64,000 nt of DNA, taken from the NCBI GenBank assembly GCA_038030265.1, contig CM075937.1, positions 16,368,001 through 16,432,000 of the forward strand, in the 5' to 3' direction. The translations under genes were made by a program, and so were the position numbers. This DNA comes from Corythucha ciliata (taxonomy: Eukaryota; Arthropoda; Insecta; Hemiptera; Tingidae). Below, piece by piece: positions 46,572 to 56,094 of this stretch (positions are counted from its first letter, which is position 1; each line of letters starts with the position of its first letter). The notes under the pieces were generated by a model. It saw only the letters and a program-made list of their open reading frames with translations. It did not search any database and was not told the DNA's origin.

Positions 46572-47409
46572 CCAGTCTTTGATGATACCCGACTGTTTCC
46601 AACCTACGGAATTGACATCACATTAGTTTTGAAACATCAGTAACGAATGGTACTGACATTATATTTGTTCTTTTTTCTTTATTGTAGTATACGTTGACAG
46701 ATTTCTTCAAGAATATTGTTAATAGTTGTATTAACGATAGGTTCTTGCCATTATGTATGTTTTTATTTATTTTTTTATTGTATTATTTGTTATGGTCTTC
46801 ACATGACAATATTTGTTTATTTAAAATTCACAGGTTATCTTCCCAGTACACTTCCAGTGCAGTAGAAAGCCATTTCAAGGCATTTTTACTGTTGCTTAAC
46901 TCTCTTGTTGATTTAAAGTTTACGTTAATTTCGTTTTTTGTATTTTCTAGAACTAGGATTTTCTGACATATTTCTCAATACGTTCCTGCCTATTGGTTAG
47001 TGGGTTCTGCGTGTGTAGGAAAATACCAGAAAATCCTTTTTTTTTCGGGGTGCCGGGCGTTTTGTTTGACACTTTCCGACTATGGTGCGGGGGGAGGTAC
47101 CATAAGTATGTACTAGGATTTTCTGACTTATTTCTCAGTACGTTCCTGCCTATTGGGTAGTGGATTCTGCGTGTGTAGGAAAATGCCAAAAAATATTTTT
47201 TTTTTGCGGGGTGCCGGGCGTTTTTTTTTTTACATGAGTGCGGGGGGAGGTACCATAAATACTGGGATTTTTCTCTTTCTGTTGATGGGGTAGCCTGTCG
47301 ATGATGTAATTGAATCATTATGGGTCATAAAAAATAGGAAAATTTCAATTTTTGAGGGGTGCCGGGTGATTTTTATGTGCGTCAGTAAATTAGGATGTCC
47401 CTAATATTC

Positions 47410-47745
47410 AGTTCAAATTGGGGAAAGTGCTAATTCTCTGCTAAAAATGGTGGAAAAATGGCTATATTTCCAGCTTAAATTGAAGAAATCGTCAATTCTT
47501 GGCAAAAATTGAGAAAAATCGGTAATGCACAAGTTGGAAACGCTACTAAGCTGCTGAAATTTAGAAAAGCTTCTGAAATTGAGGAACGTCACTAATTCTC
47601 GGATAAAATTTGGTGACATATTTTTTGCGCCTTCTGAAGGCAACTTTGTGACTAAAATTCTGATAAATGGCAAATTCATGCACGGCTATAGTAAAGAAAA
47701 TCGCTGATTTACGGGTAGAACTGAGAAGAAGCAAATAATCTGTAC
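47410..47745 (+). repeat. RepA block (plus orientation)
   Basis: Continues the RepA array interrupted by the 2.2-kb element, including the long variant CCTTCTGAAGGCAACTTTGT near 47630. Confidence 0.7.
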
Positions 47746-47872
47746 CTAGATGGATATATTGAATATTTCTGTCGCCGGTATTTTTAATTAATAAATTAAA
47801 TGAACTGATGTTAACCGGACGACGGTGGAAGGGCATAGCCCAACACGTTTCGAGTTTCGAGAAAAAATATGG

Positions 47873-47944
47873 CTCCCCGGCGGGATTTGAACCCGCAACC
47901 TCTGGATTACCGGTCCAGCACGCTGCCAATTGCGCCACGGACAC
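47873..47944 (-). tRNA. tRNA-Thr(GGT)-like sequence, degenerate
   Basis: Cloverleaf with A box TGGCGCAATTGG and B box GGTTCAAATCC, T stem GCGGG/CCCGC, anticodon stem CTGGA/TCCAG and anticodon GGT. Position 33 is C instead of U and the acceptor stem has mismatches at its outer pairs. Eukaryotic threonine tRNAs normally use AGT, CGT or TGT, so this is probably a pseudogene or SINE head. Confidence 0.55.
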
Positions 47945-48293
47945 GCCTTCGGGAGTCGTACTCCGAGGGATAAGCTAAGCCGAACCGGACTGGTAAACCT
48001 CTGGATTACCAGTCCAGCACGGGTTCAAATCCCGCCGGGGAGCCATTTTTTCTCGAAACTCGAAACGTGTTGGGCTATGCCCTTCCACCGTCGTCCGGTT
48101 AACATCAGTTCATTTAATTTATTAATTAAAAATACCGGCGACAGAAATATTCAATATATCCATCTAACAACGTCTAGATAAGATAAAATTCGGCGTGGTT
48201 TACCGAGCAGGAGAAACGCCTAGAGTTTCGAGAAACAGTGGACCTGGGTGGGGTTCGGCTTAGCTTATCCCTCAGAGTACGACTCCCGAAGGC

Positions 48294-48365
48294 GTCACCG
48301 TGGCGCAATTGGCACCGTGCTGGACTGGTAATCCAAAGGTTGCGGGTTCAAATCCCGCCGGGGAG
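48294..48365 (+). tRNA. tRNA-Thr(GGT)-like sequence, second copy
   Basis: Same architecture: A box TGGCGCAATTGG, anticodon loop CTGGTAA (anticodon GGT, U33 present), B box GGTTCAAATCC. The acceptor stem has mismatches at positions 1-72 and 4-69, and the D stem is weakened. The flanks are repeated, as for the first copy. Likely a pseudo-tRNA or SINE head that keeps pol III promoter boxes. Confidence 0.55.
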
Positions 48366-48519
48366 CCATTTTTTCTCGAAACTCGAAACGTGTTGGGCTA
48401 TGCCCTTCCATCGTCGTCCGGTTAACAACAGTTCATTTAATTTATTAATTAATCTATACCTAAAATAATATAAAATGGCTAATGCTGTGCTAAAATAACC
48501 GCTTATTTGCGGGTAATAT

Positions 48520-49000
48520 TGTAACGAATACACCTAAGTGCAGGGGCAACTTCACCCTTTTCCTAGTTTACAAAAACCATTTAAGTCCTTATCCTTAATT
48601 ATTATTCCTTCTAAAAATTATCCCTATTTTAATCTACCAATACTACAAATTATTTCTCACCCCTCCCCAGCCATTCTGCACCAAAACGGAAATCACCGAG
48701 ACGCCGAGAAAGGGCGAATATTGGAGCGTCAGCAAAACTCAGCGTGAGAAAAGCGGGTTTCCCACCAATAGGTGCCGAAAAACAGATATAAGGAAGGGGC
48801 GCTCTGATCTCGCTCTCTCTGCCGTCCGAGTCTTCGCCGAATCCCGTCAGATCCCTAGGTCCGCGTGGTGTGTCCTCCCGAGTATAATAATAGGCTTTAT
48901 ACTGTGTCAATAAATCAGTTGTATTCTTTTTAATCACTTTCTTAATTCCCCCCGGTAATAAGCCCATTCCCCAATATCGCCCAAAAAAAGGCTTGTTACA
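48520..49000 (+). mobile_element. Solo LTR (481 bp)
   Basis: Starts TGTAACGAATACACC and ends GGCTTGTTACA (TGTAAC...GTTACA ends), flanked by ATAT at 48516-48519 and 49001-49004. It contains a TATA-like TATAAG at 48787-48792 and AATAAA at 48909-48914, in the order expected for U3-R-U5. No internal retroelement sequence is next to it. The family (gypsy, BEL/Pao or Copia) cannot be told from the LTR alone. Confidence 0.75.
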
Positions 49001-49009
49001 ATATTCAGA

Positions 49010-49380
49010 AAATAAATAATTATTAGTCTGGCTAAAATTTAGAGAAATGTCAATTTGAAGCCTTAATTGAGAAAATTTCTAATTTGCGGCTAAAAATGGA
49101 ACAAATCGCCTATTTACAGCTGAAATTGCGCAAAACGCCAATTTGTGACTGAAATTGAGAAAATTCGCTTATTCGCAGGTTTGAACCGGTACCATACGAC
49201 GCTGCAAAAATTTATAAAAATCGCTGATTCGCAGCTAAAATTAAAACAAATTCTAATTTGCGTCAAAAACTGAATGTAGGGTCAATTCGCGGCTTCTGAA
49301 GAAAATTTTTTAGGCTAAAATTGAGAAAAAGCGCCACTTTATGGTAATAGGTGAAACAACCGCTAATTCGCGAGTAAAAC
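49010..49380 (+). repeat. RepA block (plus orientation)
   Basis: Units AATTTGCGGCTAAAAATGGA, CTTATTCGCAGGT and the long variant CGGCTTCTGAAGAAAATTTT. Confidence 0.7.
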
Positions 49381-49384
49381 TGAC

Positions 49385-49655
49385 CGGCCTGAACCAATCG
49401 GGATCAAATTTGAAGACGAGTCGCGTTGACCCACGCGTAAATTGTATGCCAAAGTTTCAGCTCGATCCGAGCATTTTAAGTGTCCGGTGAGGAAAGAGAA
49501 AACCCTCTGGTCTATAGGATTTTCCCGAGTTTTTTCTGAACCGATCGGGATCAATTTGAGGAGAAGTCGTAAATTGTATGCCAAGTTTCAGCTCGATGCG
49601 AGCATTTTAAGTGCCTGGTCAGTAGAGAAAACCCTGTGTCAGTAAATTAGGCACT
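49385..49655. repeat. Two tandem about 150-bp units ending in a TIR-like terminus
   Basis: TGAACC.ATCGGGATCAA, GTCG, AAATTGTATGCCAA, GTTTCAGCTCGAT and GAGCATTTTAAGTG recur in order at about 49390-49485 and 49540-49615. The block ends GTGTCAGTAAATTAGGCACTCCC. On the minus strand this starts GGGAGTGCCTAATTTACTGA, clearly related to the 2.2-kb element terminus GGGACATCCTAATTTACTGA. Probably the end of a relative of that element. Confidence 0.6.
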
Positions 49656-49994
49656 CCCTAAATAACATTCATCGGGGGAGCGTAAACCGCAATATCGTGC
49701 ATTTTCTTTTCGCCCCCCTGATAAAACAGTCTGTGGAGTCGATCGATGCCTGTAGTCAGCAGATTTTTTTTTGGTTCATTTCACTGATGAACTGGTTTGG
49801 ATAATTTTTGGAAACCCTTGGTTAGCATCCGTTTTGCTACTCAAAGACGGGACAATGGTTCGTCAAAGAAAAATTTTGCTATCGTTTTCTTGATAATGTT
49901 AAGATAAAATAAGAGTGCCGGTATTGTTATTACAATTTGTTGGGTTAAAATTATTTTATGAAGTTTATTGTTTCTTTGTGATCCGTTTATTACA

Positions 49995-52464
49995 ATGTTT
50001 GTTTCCCGAGCTCTGACCTTAGTCAGACTCAACTCCAAACTGGGATCGCCTCCTCGCCGTCGTTTCTCCTTCACCTTGCCACTGTTCGATCACTTGGATG
50101 TCGCTCGTGTCTGGAAAGAGCATATCGTCGGATCCGAGAATTTATTCTCGCGTAAAGTGCTTCTCGCCGAGCCGAATAAGTATAAATCCATGGCTCCTCT
50201 TTGGAGAAACAGTTGGCCCGAAGAGTTGGTCAGTCCGAGTGACTCGACACCGTTTCATCCGCCCTCGTCCTGGGAGGCGCTACCCAATAAAGACTTACTG
50301 GTGGCATTTCGAAGGATTAGTGAAAGTGTTTTCAAGACTGATAAGCGTTTGAGTGACGTTGAAAACACTGAGATGTGCAGAGTGTTGAGCGAACGTGTGC
50401 AAGCTATGAGTGACGACGAAATTAGGTTTGGGGTTTCCAACAGCAAATTTTAAGTATCTAGTTACATTTTTCTCATTTCCTAGAATAGGTTTATGCTTGA
50501 AACCGTGGCATTTTGGAATCTTGAGAGTTCGATACACGTCACGAACTTTGTAACTTTATGGAAATCACTCGATTCGGCTTGCTGTGAACGATATCGAAAT
50601 TGGCCCGTCGATAAAATATTTCTGTTTGCCGATTATTGGTACAATCTTCACCTAGCCAGGCAGAGTGATTTTGTCTACAGGTCTATCACTCGGATCGCTA
50701 GGAAGCCCAACAAGTGACTTACTTTCTTACAATTAGTATAATTTGTTTTGTGCTCGCCGTTTATCGTTATTTTCATTTTCAGATTGTTGCCTCATCAGTT
50801 GGTCCAACTTTTATTCTTTTTGAACGTTCAACGAACTCTGAATGAAAGCATAGACATGTACGAAATTGAATTTCTCTTCAAGAAGCATATCAACTCGTTG
50901 AGCCTCGAAGAGATTGGAGTGGCCGTTACTGGATTCTTTAAAACTCAGAACGTTCTCCACGACCAAGACTTGATGGCCAATATAATGGACCGAGTGATCC
51001 AAGAAAAGGACACCGTCCAAGAAATAACTCTTTGTTGTATTTTAAAGGTTATCTCGTCACACTATGTAGTTTTAGAGACGTGTTTAAAGTTTTACCATTA
51101 TTGCAGGTTTTGAGGTTACGTTTACCTTTTGCGCTGGTGCCTAAGCTCACGGAAATGATAGACGCAATTGAGCCCCATCTAGGCGAGAAATTTTCGCTTC
51201 AAACGATTAGTCACGTTGTTTTACTGCTCTCCAAGTTTCCCTTGTTACATGAGAAAGTTCTCAAAAAATCAGCTCATGTCCTATTGGATAACTTGAGAAC
51301 TGCCAGGATAAAGGTTATATTGTGCTGAAAATCGGGCACTGAACGTTTTTCAATAATTTATTTTTTTCCCCCAGGATATGGAGAAAATACTTTTCACGCA
51401 TTTTCTTCTGAGCAACGACCCTAAAACACGTGAAAATATGTTCGAGGCCGTCGGCCGTGAGCTATTAAACCGGCAACACTCTGATGAGTTGGAAAAGTAT
51501 CCGATGAGTCTTATCGCCCTGTTGAATTACTTGAGTTTTCATCAAGTGTTCGTCGAGCCACTTATTAGTCAAGTTCTAGACGAGGCGTATTTCAGGCGAG
51601 TCTACGGTAAAACTAATTACGCTATTCGACGCGAATTGTTCTCTTTAGACTCAAACGTCGAGTTGAACTGCCCTAGTTACTCGGGTTTACGACTCAGCAG
51701 TCAACTCAGGAAGTACCTATCCACGGTGAGTCATCATATTGGGACCGCCTGAACTTTAAGGTGTAGCAACTTCCGCAGTATTTTGAAGTCTTGGCTACAG
51801 CTTAAACCTTGGCTGTCACAATTTTTTTTGAGAAGACTTCTTTTGGATTCTAAATCACATCTTTTTAACAGCGTTTCTTTATGTACCCTCCGGAATTGGA
51901 CAAGCCCCCTAAAAGGCACAACGTGTTTTTCCATGAGGTCCTCAAAATGATTGATTCGTATTTAGGGCGAGACAAATACGCTGTCAAGCACATTTTACCC
52001 CATTCGTCTCGACCAGGTTTGAACCGTCGACATTATTTGCAATTCTCACCTTCTCATACCTGTTCTCCCGTACCCCAGACGTCATAATTCGTCTGGATGA
52101 CTCCGGCTCGCCGACCACAATTCCGAATGAAATTCGCCTCGAGCCTGATTTAGAAGGGAAACCTATTCGATGGTCGTCGTCAGACAAGTGTCTTGCTCTT
52201 GTTATCGCCAGTCGTAACATGTTTGCGTTCGACGGTGTCCGTCTCTTGGGTGAAACAACGTATAAAATGCGACAGCTTCAACGATTGGGTTTTGAATCCA
52301 AACTCGTAAGATTTTGTTGCTCTTTTTTGTCGCACGATTACTGTAAACAATTCGTTCTCACCTCCTAGGTGTCGTTTTATGACTTCCCACATAACGACGA
52401 CGACAGCAAGAAGCTGCAGTATCTGAAAGGTTTGATTTCTTCGAATTCTGGAACACCTAGTTAG
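49995..52464 (+). CDS. FASTK-family mitochondrial RNA-binding protein (FAST kinase domain-containing)
   Basis: Eight exons: 49995-50425, 50489-50713, 50783-51047, 51107-51313, 51375-51725, 51872-52016, 52079-52305 and 52369-52464. All are GT-AG, phase-consistent and give 648 aa, normal for FASTKD1-5 (about 630-850). The N-terminus MFVSRALTLVRLNSKLG is Arg-rich without acids, fitting a mitochondrial presequence. The middle is a helical array (for example FSLQTISHVVLLLSKFPLLH). A FAST_2-like region follows around residues 480-550 (SYSGLRLSSQLRKYL, LGRDKYAVKHILPH, VIIRLDDSG). A C-terminal RAP domain covers about 575-640 (CLALVIASRNMFAFDG, LQRLGFESKLVSFYDF). Family members bind and process or stabilise mitochondrial mRNAs. 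The exact paralogue (FASTKD5-like is my best guess) is not certain. Earlier ATG-less extension upstream is not needed. Confidence 0.85.
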
Positions 52465-52760
52465 TACGAAACTATCAAACCATTCGGTTCAATTGGTGGC
52501 GTTCATCCCTCCACACCATGTCTGCATCTCATGATGTTGTACTCACCGAATATGAATCGCGGAACAAGTCGCGAGGAGGTTCACGGGTTTTTCCGTATTG
52601 TAAATAAGTAGCTCTACATTTGCCCTTGTAATACATATTTTAGACTCAAAGTATGTACGTAGTATTAATTATCCCCCCTATCATCTTTCAAACGCCACGG
52701 AACGATGAAGATGGCACTGGCCTGTCTGTCCAATGGTGTCATTCAAACGAAGAAGGTCAC
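52465..52760 (+). other. 3' region of the FASTK gene
   Basis: Probably 3' UTR and short spacer. No canonical AATAAA is clear; AAATAAG at about 52602 is a possible variant. Confidence 0.35.
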
Positions 52761-53960
52761 CACATGAAATTTTGTTTCTAAAAATGCATCTAATAGTGAG
52801 AACAAGCGCTCGATTTCCCCTAAAATTGAAAAAAATGCATCAATTTGAAGTATCTGAAGGCGACTTTGCGGCAAAAATTTCAGTAGATGAAGCGCTAACC
52901 ACAAATTTCTGCAGTGCCTTTCATAGGCGGCTAAAATTGAGAAGGCGCGCTAATGTGATAATCTTGGGGCAAGTACGCAGCCCCAAAAATTCCAATTTCA
53001 AATGTTTTTTAAAAAGCTAATATTCGGGTTTAGAATAGCGAAAAAATCACGAAGCCATGATTCGCGGCCAAAATTGAGAAAAAATCATAAAAATTGCTAA
53101 TTCACGCTATAATTGAGATGGATCGCACAGTCGCATCTAAACATAAGAAAAAGCGCTAATTTCCGGTTAAAATCGAGAAAAACGCTCATTCACAGCCGAA
53201 ATTTAGAAAAACTCTATTTCACGGATCAATTTGAGGAAATCCGCGGCTAAAAGTGGGAAAAAGTCATGAATCGCGGTTCAAATTGCGAAAATTTGCGGAT
53301 TGATTTGTCAAAATCCGCTGAAACTCGGCAGCGCGATAGTGTTCGGCTAGAATTTCGCGGATGGAATTTAGACAAAAATCACTAATTCGTGGTAAAAATT
53401 GAGAATTTGTGCTAAATCGCAGTTGCAATTGAGTAAACGCCAATTTGCAGTCCCTAGAGACAAGTTTGTAGCTAAAAATTTAGAAAAAGGCATAGATGAA
53501 CACCACGTAAAAATTATACTTATTCATAAAGATTGCCTCGGTAGGTTTTGGTCCGCCACTGCTGATGGTCGCCTATTCGCGGTTTCTGAAGGCATCACTA
53601 AGGCTAAAATCGAAAAATAATCAGAATTTGTCATTATGTTGTTATTGGAAGCAACTTTTTGTGGCTGAAACGTGAAAAGCAGTCACTTTTTGCTCTCTCT
53701 AAGTCAGCAATTCCCGATTGTAATGTTTAAAACCGATTTGCAACTGGAACAAAAAAAGAGTCTAACACTTTAATAAAAAAAGGGGCTAATTTGTGTCTTA
53801 TCGATTCAATTTCATGACCGAACTTTAGAAAAAGCTCCAATTATGAGTCTAACATCAAGTAAAGGCGACAAATCAGAAAAAATTGATAAAAAGTGGTAAT
53901 GCACAGCTAAATTTGAGTTGTACACGGCAAAATACACGTAAGTGGACCAGTTGATTCCCT
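52761..53960 (+). repeat. RepA block (plus orientation)
   Basis: Dense units (GGCGGCTAAAATTGAGAAGG, GATTCGCGGCCAAAATTGAG) with long variants TATCTGAAGGCGACTTTGCG (52850) and TTTCTGAAGGCATCACTAAG (53582). Confidence 0.75.
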
Positions 53961-53999
53961 CGTTAGCAAACTCGGTCATGATGTTTTATCATACCCCAT

Positions 54000-54110
54000 T
54001 CACGGGCGTATCCAGATGGCGGGGGAACAGGGTTGGGCTGTTGCCCTCCCCGAAAGTACGGATTTAGTAGAGCCGCTGCCCCCCCCCCCCCCCAGTTACC
54101 TTCGAAAGGT
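54000..54110. repeat. GC-rich transposon-end-like segment with a 16-base C run
   Basis: Starts CACGGGCGTATCCAGATGGC, a look typical of hAT-like ends, and ends in a C homopolymer. A related phrase, AAGGGCGTAGCCAGAC, occurs at 55408. No complete element could be defined. Confidence 0.35.
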
Positions 54111-54299
54111 TCAAATCCAACAAGTTCGCTACATTTTGTTTCGTCAAAATGGTCTCTCAGGTCCTGGCTCAGCAATAATAAACCAATAATATCTCAGATG
54201 TCACCCATTAAAAAACACCAATATCGTGACATTTTTGTAATGAATACCCATTTTTTTACGGTTTTAGTTTTTGATTGGGAGCCAGTAGCGAAAAGATGA

Positions 54300-54480
54300 A
54301 ATGTGCGAGGATGGCTAATACCTGATTCGCGGCCAAAATATGTAGCGATGAACCATGATTCTCGGTTAAAGAAAAAGCGCTAACTGGTGGCTAAAGCTAA
54401 AACTGACTAAGTGAGAATATGATGGGCCCTTCAGCAGCTGAGAATTGAGGGAAAAACGCTGATCCGGGGCTAAAATGAGG
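54300..54480 (+). repeat. RepA block (plus orientation)
   Basis: Units GATTCGCGGCCAAAATATG and GCGCTAACTGGTGGCTAAAG. Confidence 0.6.
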
Positions 54481-54980
54481 AAGTTTCACATTTTCCAAAA
54501 ATATTTTTTTCGATTAGGCATATCAATCTTTCCATGTAAATAGATAAATAAAAATTTAAAACCCTTCGGAAATATTTTTTTTTTATTAACAAAAGTTGGC
54601 ATATTTGAAATCCCGCCAAAACGAACATTTTCCGCTACGTAATATCCGTTGTATTCTCTGTCCTTTTCATGCCTCTAAATAGCTCATCTGTTTATCCTCC
54701 ATTATTTTATCATCGGAGAGCTTTAATAGAAAATAAGGCAAAGAAACACAACAAACCGCTCTCCAACAGCAACGTTACAGGCGGATTTTTTTCGGAAGGC
54801 GCATATGACACAAACATGCTAGCTGGCGTGTTTGAAATGACCTAAAACTTCAAAAATTGCGTATTTATTAACTGTTGGGTTGTTCTACGAACGGATCACG
54901 ATTTATGCTCTATTTTAGCATAAATAAACCTTAAAAAATAAATTTATGAATAAGTTCTGACCCATGAAACTTCCTCATTG
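54481..54980. other. No gene recognised
   Basis: AT-rich interval between RepA blocks. Confidence 0.3.
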
Positions 54981-55405
54981 AGCAATACGAATTCACGGAT
55001 TAAATTGAGAAAAACTTGCACTCATTATGAAATAGCTCTCAATCATTTATGACTTACATGGAGAATTCGGGAAATTCACTGTTTCCGAGGGCAACTTCAC
55101 GGCTAAAAACGAGACAAATTGCGAATTCGCGGGTAAAAAGAAAAAAAGCGCTCATTCACAGTCAATGTTGAGAAAATTCATGGTTTTCAGTGACTGAGAT
55201 AAAATGATAATTCATGTCTAAAGTGAAAAAAATTGCTAATTCGGGACTAAAATCAAGAAAACCCCATATTGTCGACTAAAGTGTGTGAAAAGCGCTAATT
55301 GAGAAAAACTCTAATTCACAGAGATAATTGAGAAAATGCCAATTCGCGAATGAGAAAAAACGCTCAATTATTGGCTAATAAAAGCGGAAAAATCGCTAGT
55401 TCACG
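54981..55405 (+). repeat. RepA block (plus orientation)
   Basis: Units GAATTCACGGATTAAATTGA, AATTGCTAATTCGGGACTAA and similar. Confidence 0.7.
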
Positions 55406-55595
55406 GCAAGGGCGTAGCCAGACTTTGATGTAGAGGTGTGCGTCTTCCCGTGAGCACAAGTCAGATGCATCCCAATAACTCGGGGATGAACCCCCAGAAT
55501 GATAACTCGGTAGTTCATCAACTCAGAGCTCGTCGTGGGAAATCGTTAATTCAACCCCAGAAACTGATTTAGCTCAGATAATAAATCAGTCGTTT

Positions 55596-55893
55596 ACTGT
55601 TAGTTTAAATAATGAATTCTCGCGACGATGTCGTGGTGTCAGCAGATAAATAAATCGCAACAGATGTCGTCTTCACCACAATTTGTATTATGCAGGTACA
55701 TCAAACCGGTTTCACTCTTTACTAGAGCATCTTCAGTGATGTAAACACAATCGTGTCTTTACATCACAATCGTCGATTGTGTTTACATCACTGAAGATGC
55801 TCTAGTAAAGAGTGAAACCGGTTTGATGTACCTGCATAATACAAATTGTGGTGAAGACGACATCTGTTGCGATTTATTTAACTGTTAGTTTAA
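55596..55893. mobile_element. Palindromic element with 13-bp flanking duplication
   Basis: Perfect or near-perfect inverted arms 55647-55753 and 55774-55880 (107 bp each) with a 20-bp spacer. ACTGTTAGTTTAA lies at 55596-55608 and again at 55881-55893, consistent with a target-site duplication around 55609-55880. The arms contain a hammerhead-like core (next entry). No protein is encoded. An origin as an inverted partial copy of a Penelope-like or related retroelement would fit. Confidence 0.75.
55784..55830 (+). ncRNA. Hammerhead-ribozyme-like motif (type I layout)
   Basis: In order: stem I 5' strand TACATCA (55784-55790), core CTGAAGA (55791-55797, matches CUGANGA), one extra T, stem II GCTCT/AGAGT with loop AGTAA, core GAA (55814-55816), stem III ACC/GGT with no loop (55817-55822), T at the cleavage position (55823), and stem I 3' strand TGATGTA (55824-55830), an exact complement of the first strand. 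The sequence before cleavage is GTT, allowed by the NUH rule. The looplessness of stem III would need dimer pairing, as known for short-stem-III hammerheads of Penelope-like elements and retrozymes. The extra T before stem II may reduce activity. The mirrored arm carries the same motif on the minus strand at about 55697-55743. Confidence 0.55.
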
Positions 55894-56094
55894 CTAACAT
55901 CTCTGATGGAAAACTGTCGTCGTTGCATTTTCTTTTCTGTCCAATAACTGACAATTTCTCCCCCAAAAAGGTATATTTTCGGTACTAAACTTGTGAAATT
56001 AACGCCTTCTGGAAAGGAAACTGCGGTAGTTCAGTCCTCTTCTCTGGATTCTTCTGTCGTGGAGACGAATTTTAAAAAAATAGCTAATTCTATC

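Larger units (their letters stand above)
45195..47409. mobile_element. 2.2-kb element with very long TIRs and 8-bp TSD
   Basis: The element 45203-47401 is flanked by TAATATTC at 45195-45202 and 47402-47409. Its termini read GGGACATCCTAATTTACTGA in inverted orientation. The inverted arms are at least 400 bp long (about 45203-45640 and 46955-47401) with only scattered differences. Each arm contains two tandem copies of an about 150-bp subunit (phrases ATGGTACCTCCCC, CGCCCGGCACCCCG, CACTACCCAATAGGCAGGAA). The interior holds repeat D1, a (TTA)n tract, a nested MITE and no recognisable transposase. An 8-bp TSD fits hAT, P or Merlin groups; the termini match none that I recognise. Confidence 0.9.
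47748..48452. repeat. Cluster of tRNA-Thr-like repeats forming a fold-back
   Basis: Three related units. Unit 1 is on minus (tRNA-like part 47873-47944), unit 2 on plus (only the T-arm half, about 48021-48042, fused to an inverted anticodon-arm piece), and unit 3 on plus (48294-48365). All share the same downstream sequence (CTCGAAACTCGAAACGTGTT, GGGCTATGCCCTTCCA, CGTCGTCCGGTTAACA, then an AT-rich tail). Units 1 and 3 also share about 38 bp upstream (GGTTCGGCTTAGCTTATCCC and ACGACTCCCGAAGGCG). Units 1 and 2 form an inverted repeat with arms of about 148 bp. This is either a SINE-like family with a tRNA head or locally duplicated tRNA pseudogenes. Confidence 0.75.

Noticed and set aside
45203..47401. 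Polinton- or virus-like large element suggested by long TIRs
   Set aside because: Only 2.2 kb, no polymerase, integrase or capsid genes, and an 8-bp rather than 6-bp duplication.
47873..48365. Functional tRNA-Thr genes
   Set aside because: GGT anticodon, mismatched acceptor stems, C33 in one copy and shared repeat flanks argue for pseudogenes or SINE heads.
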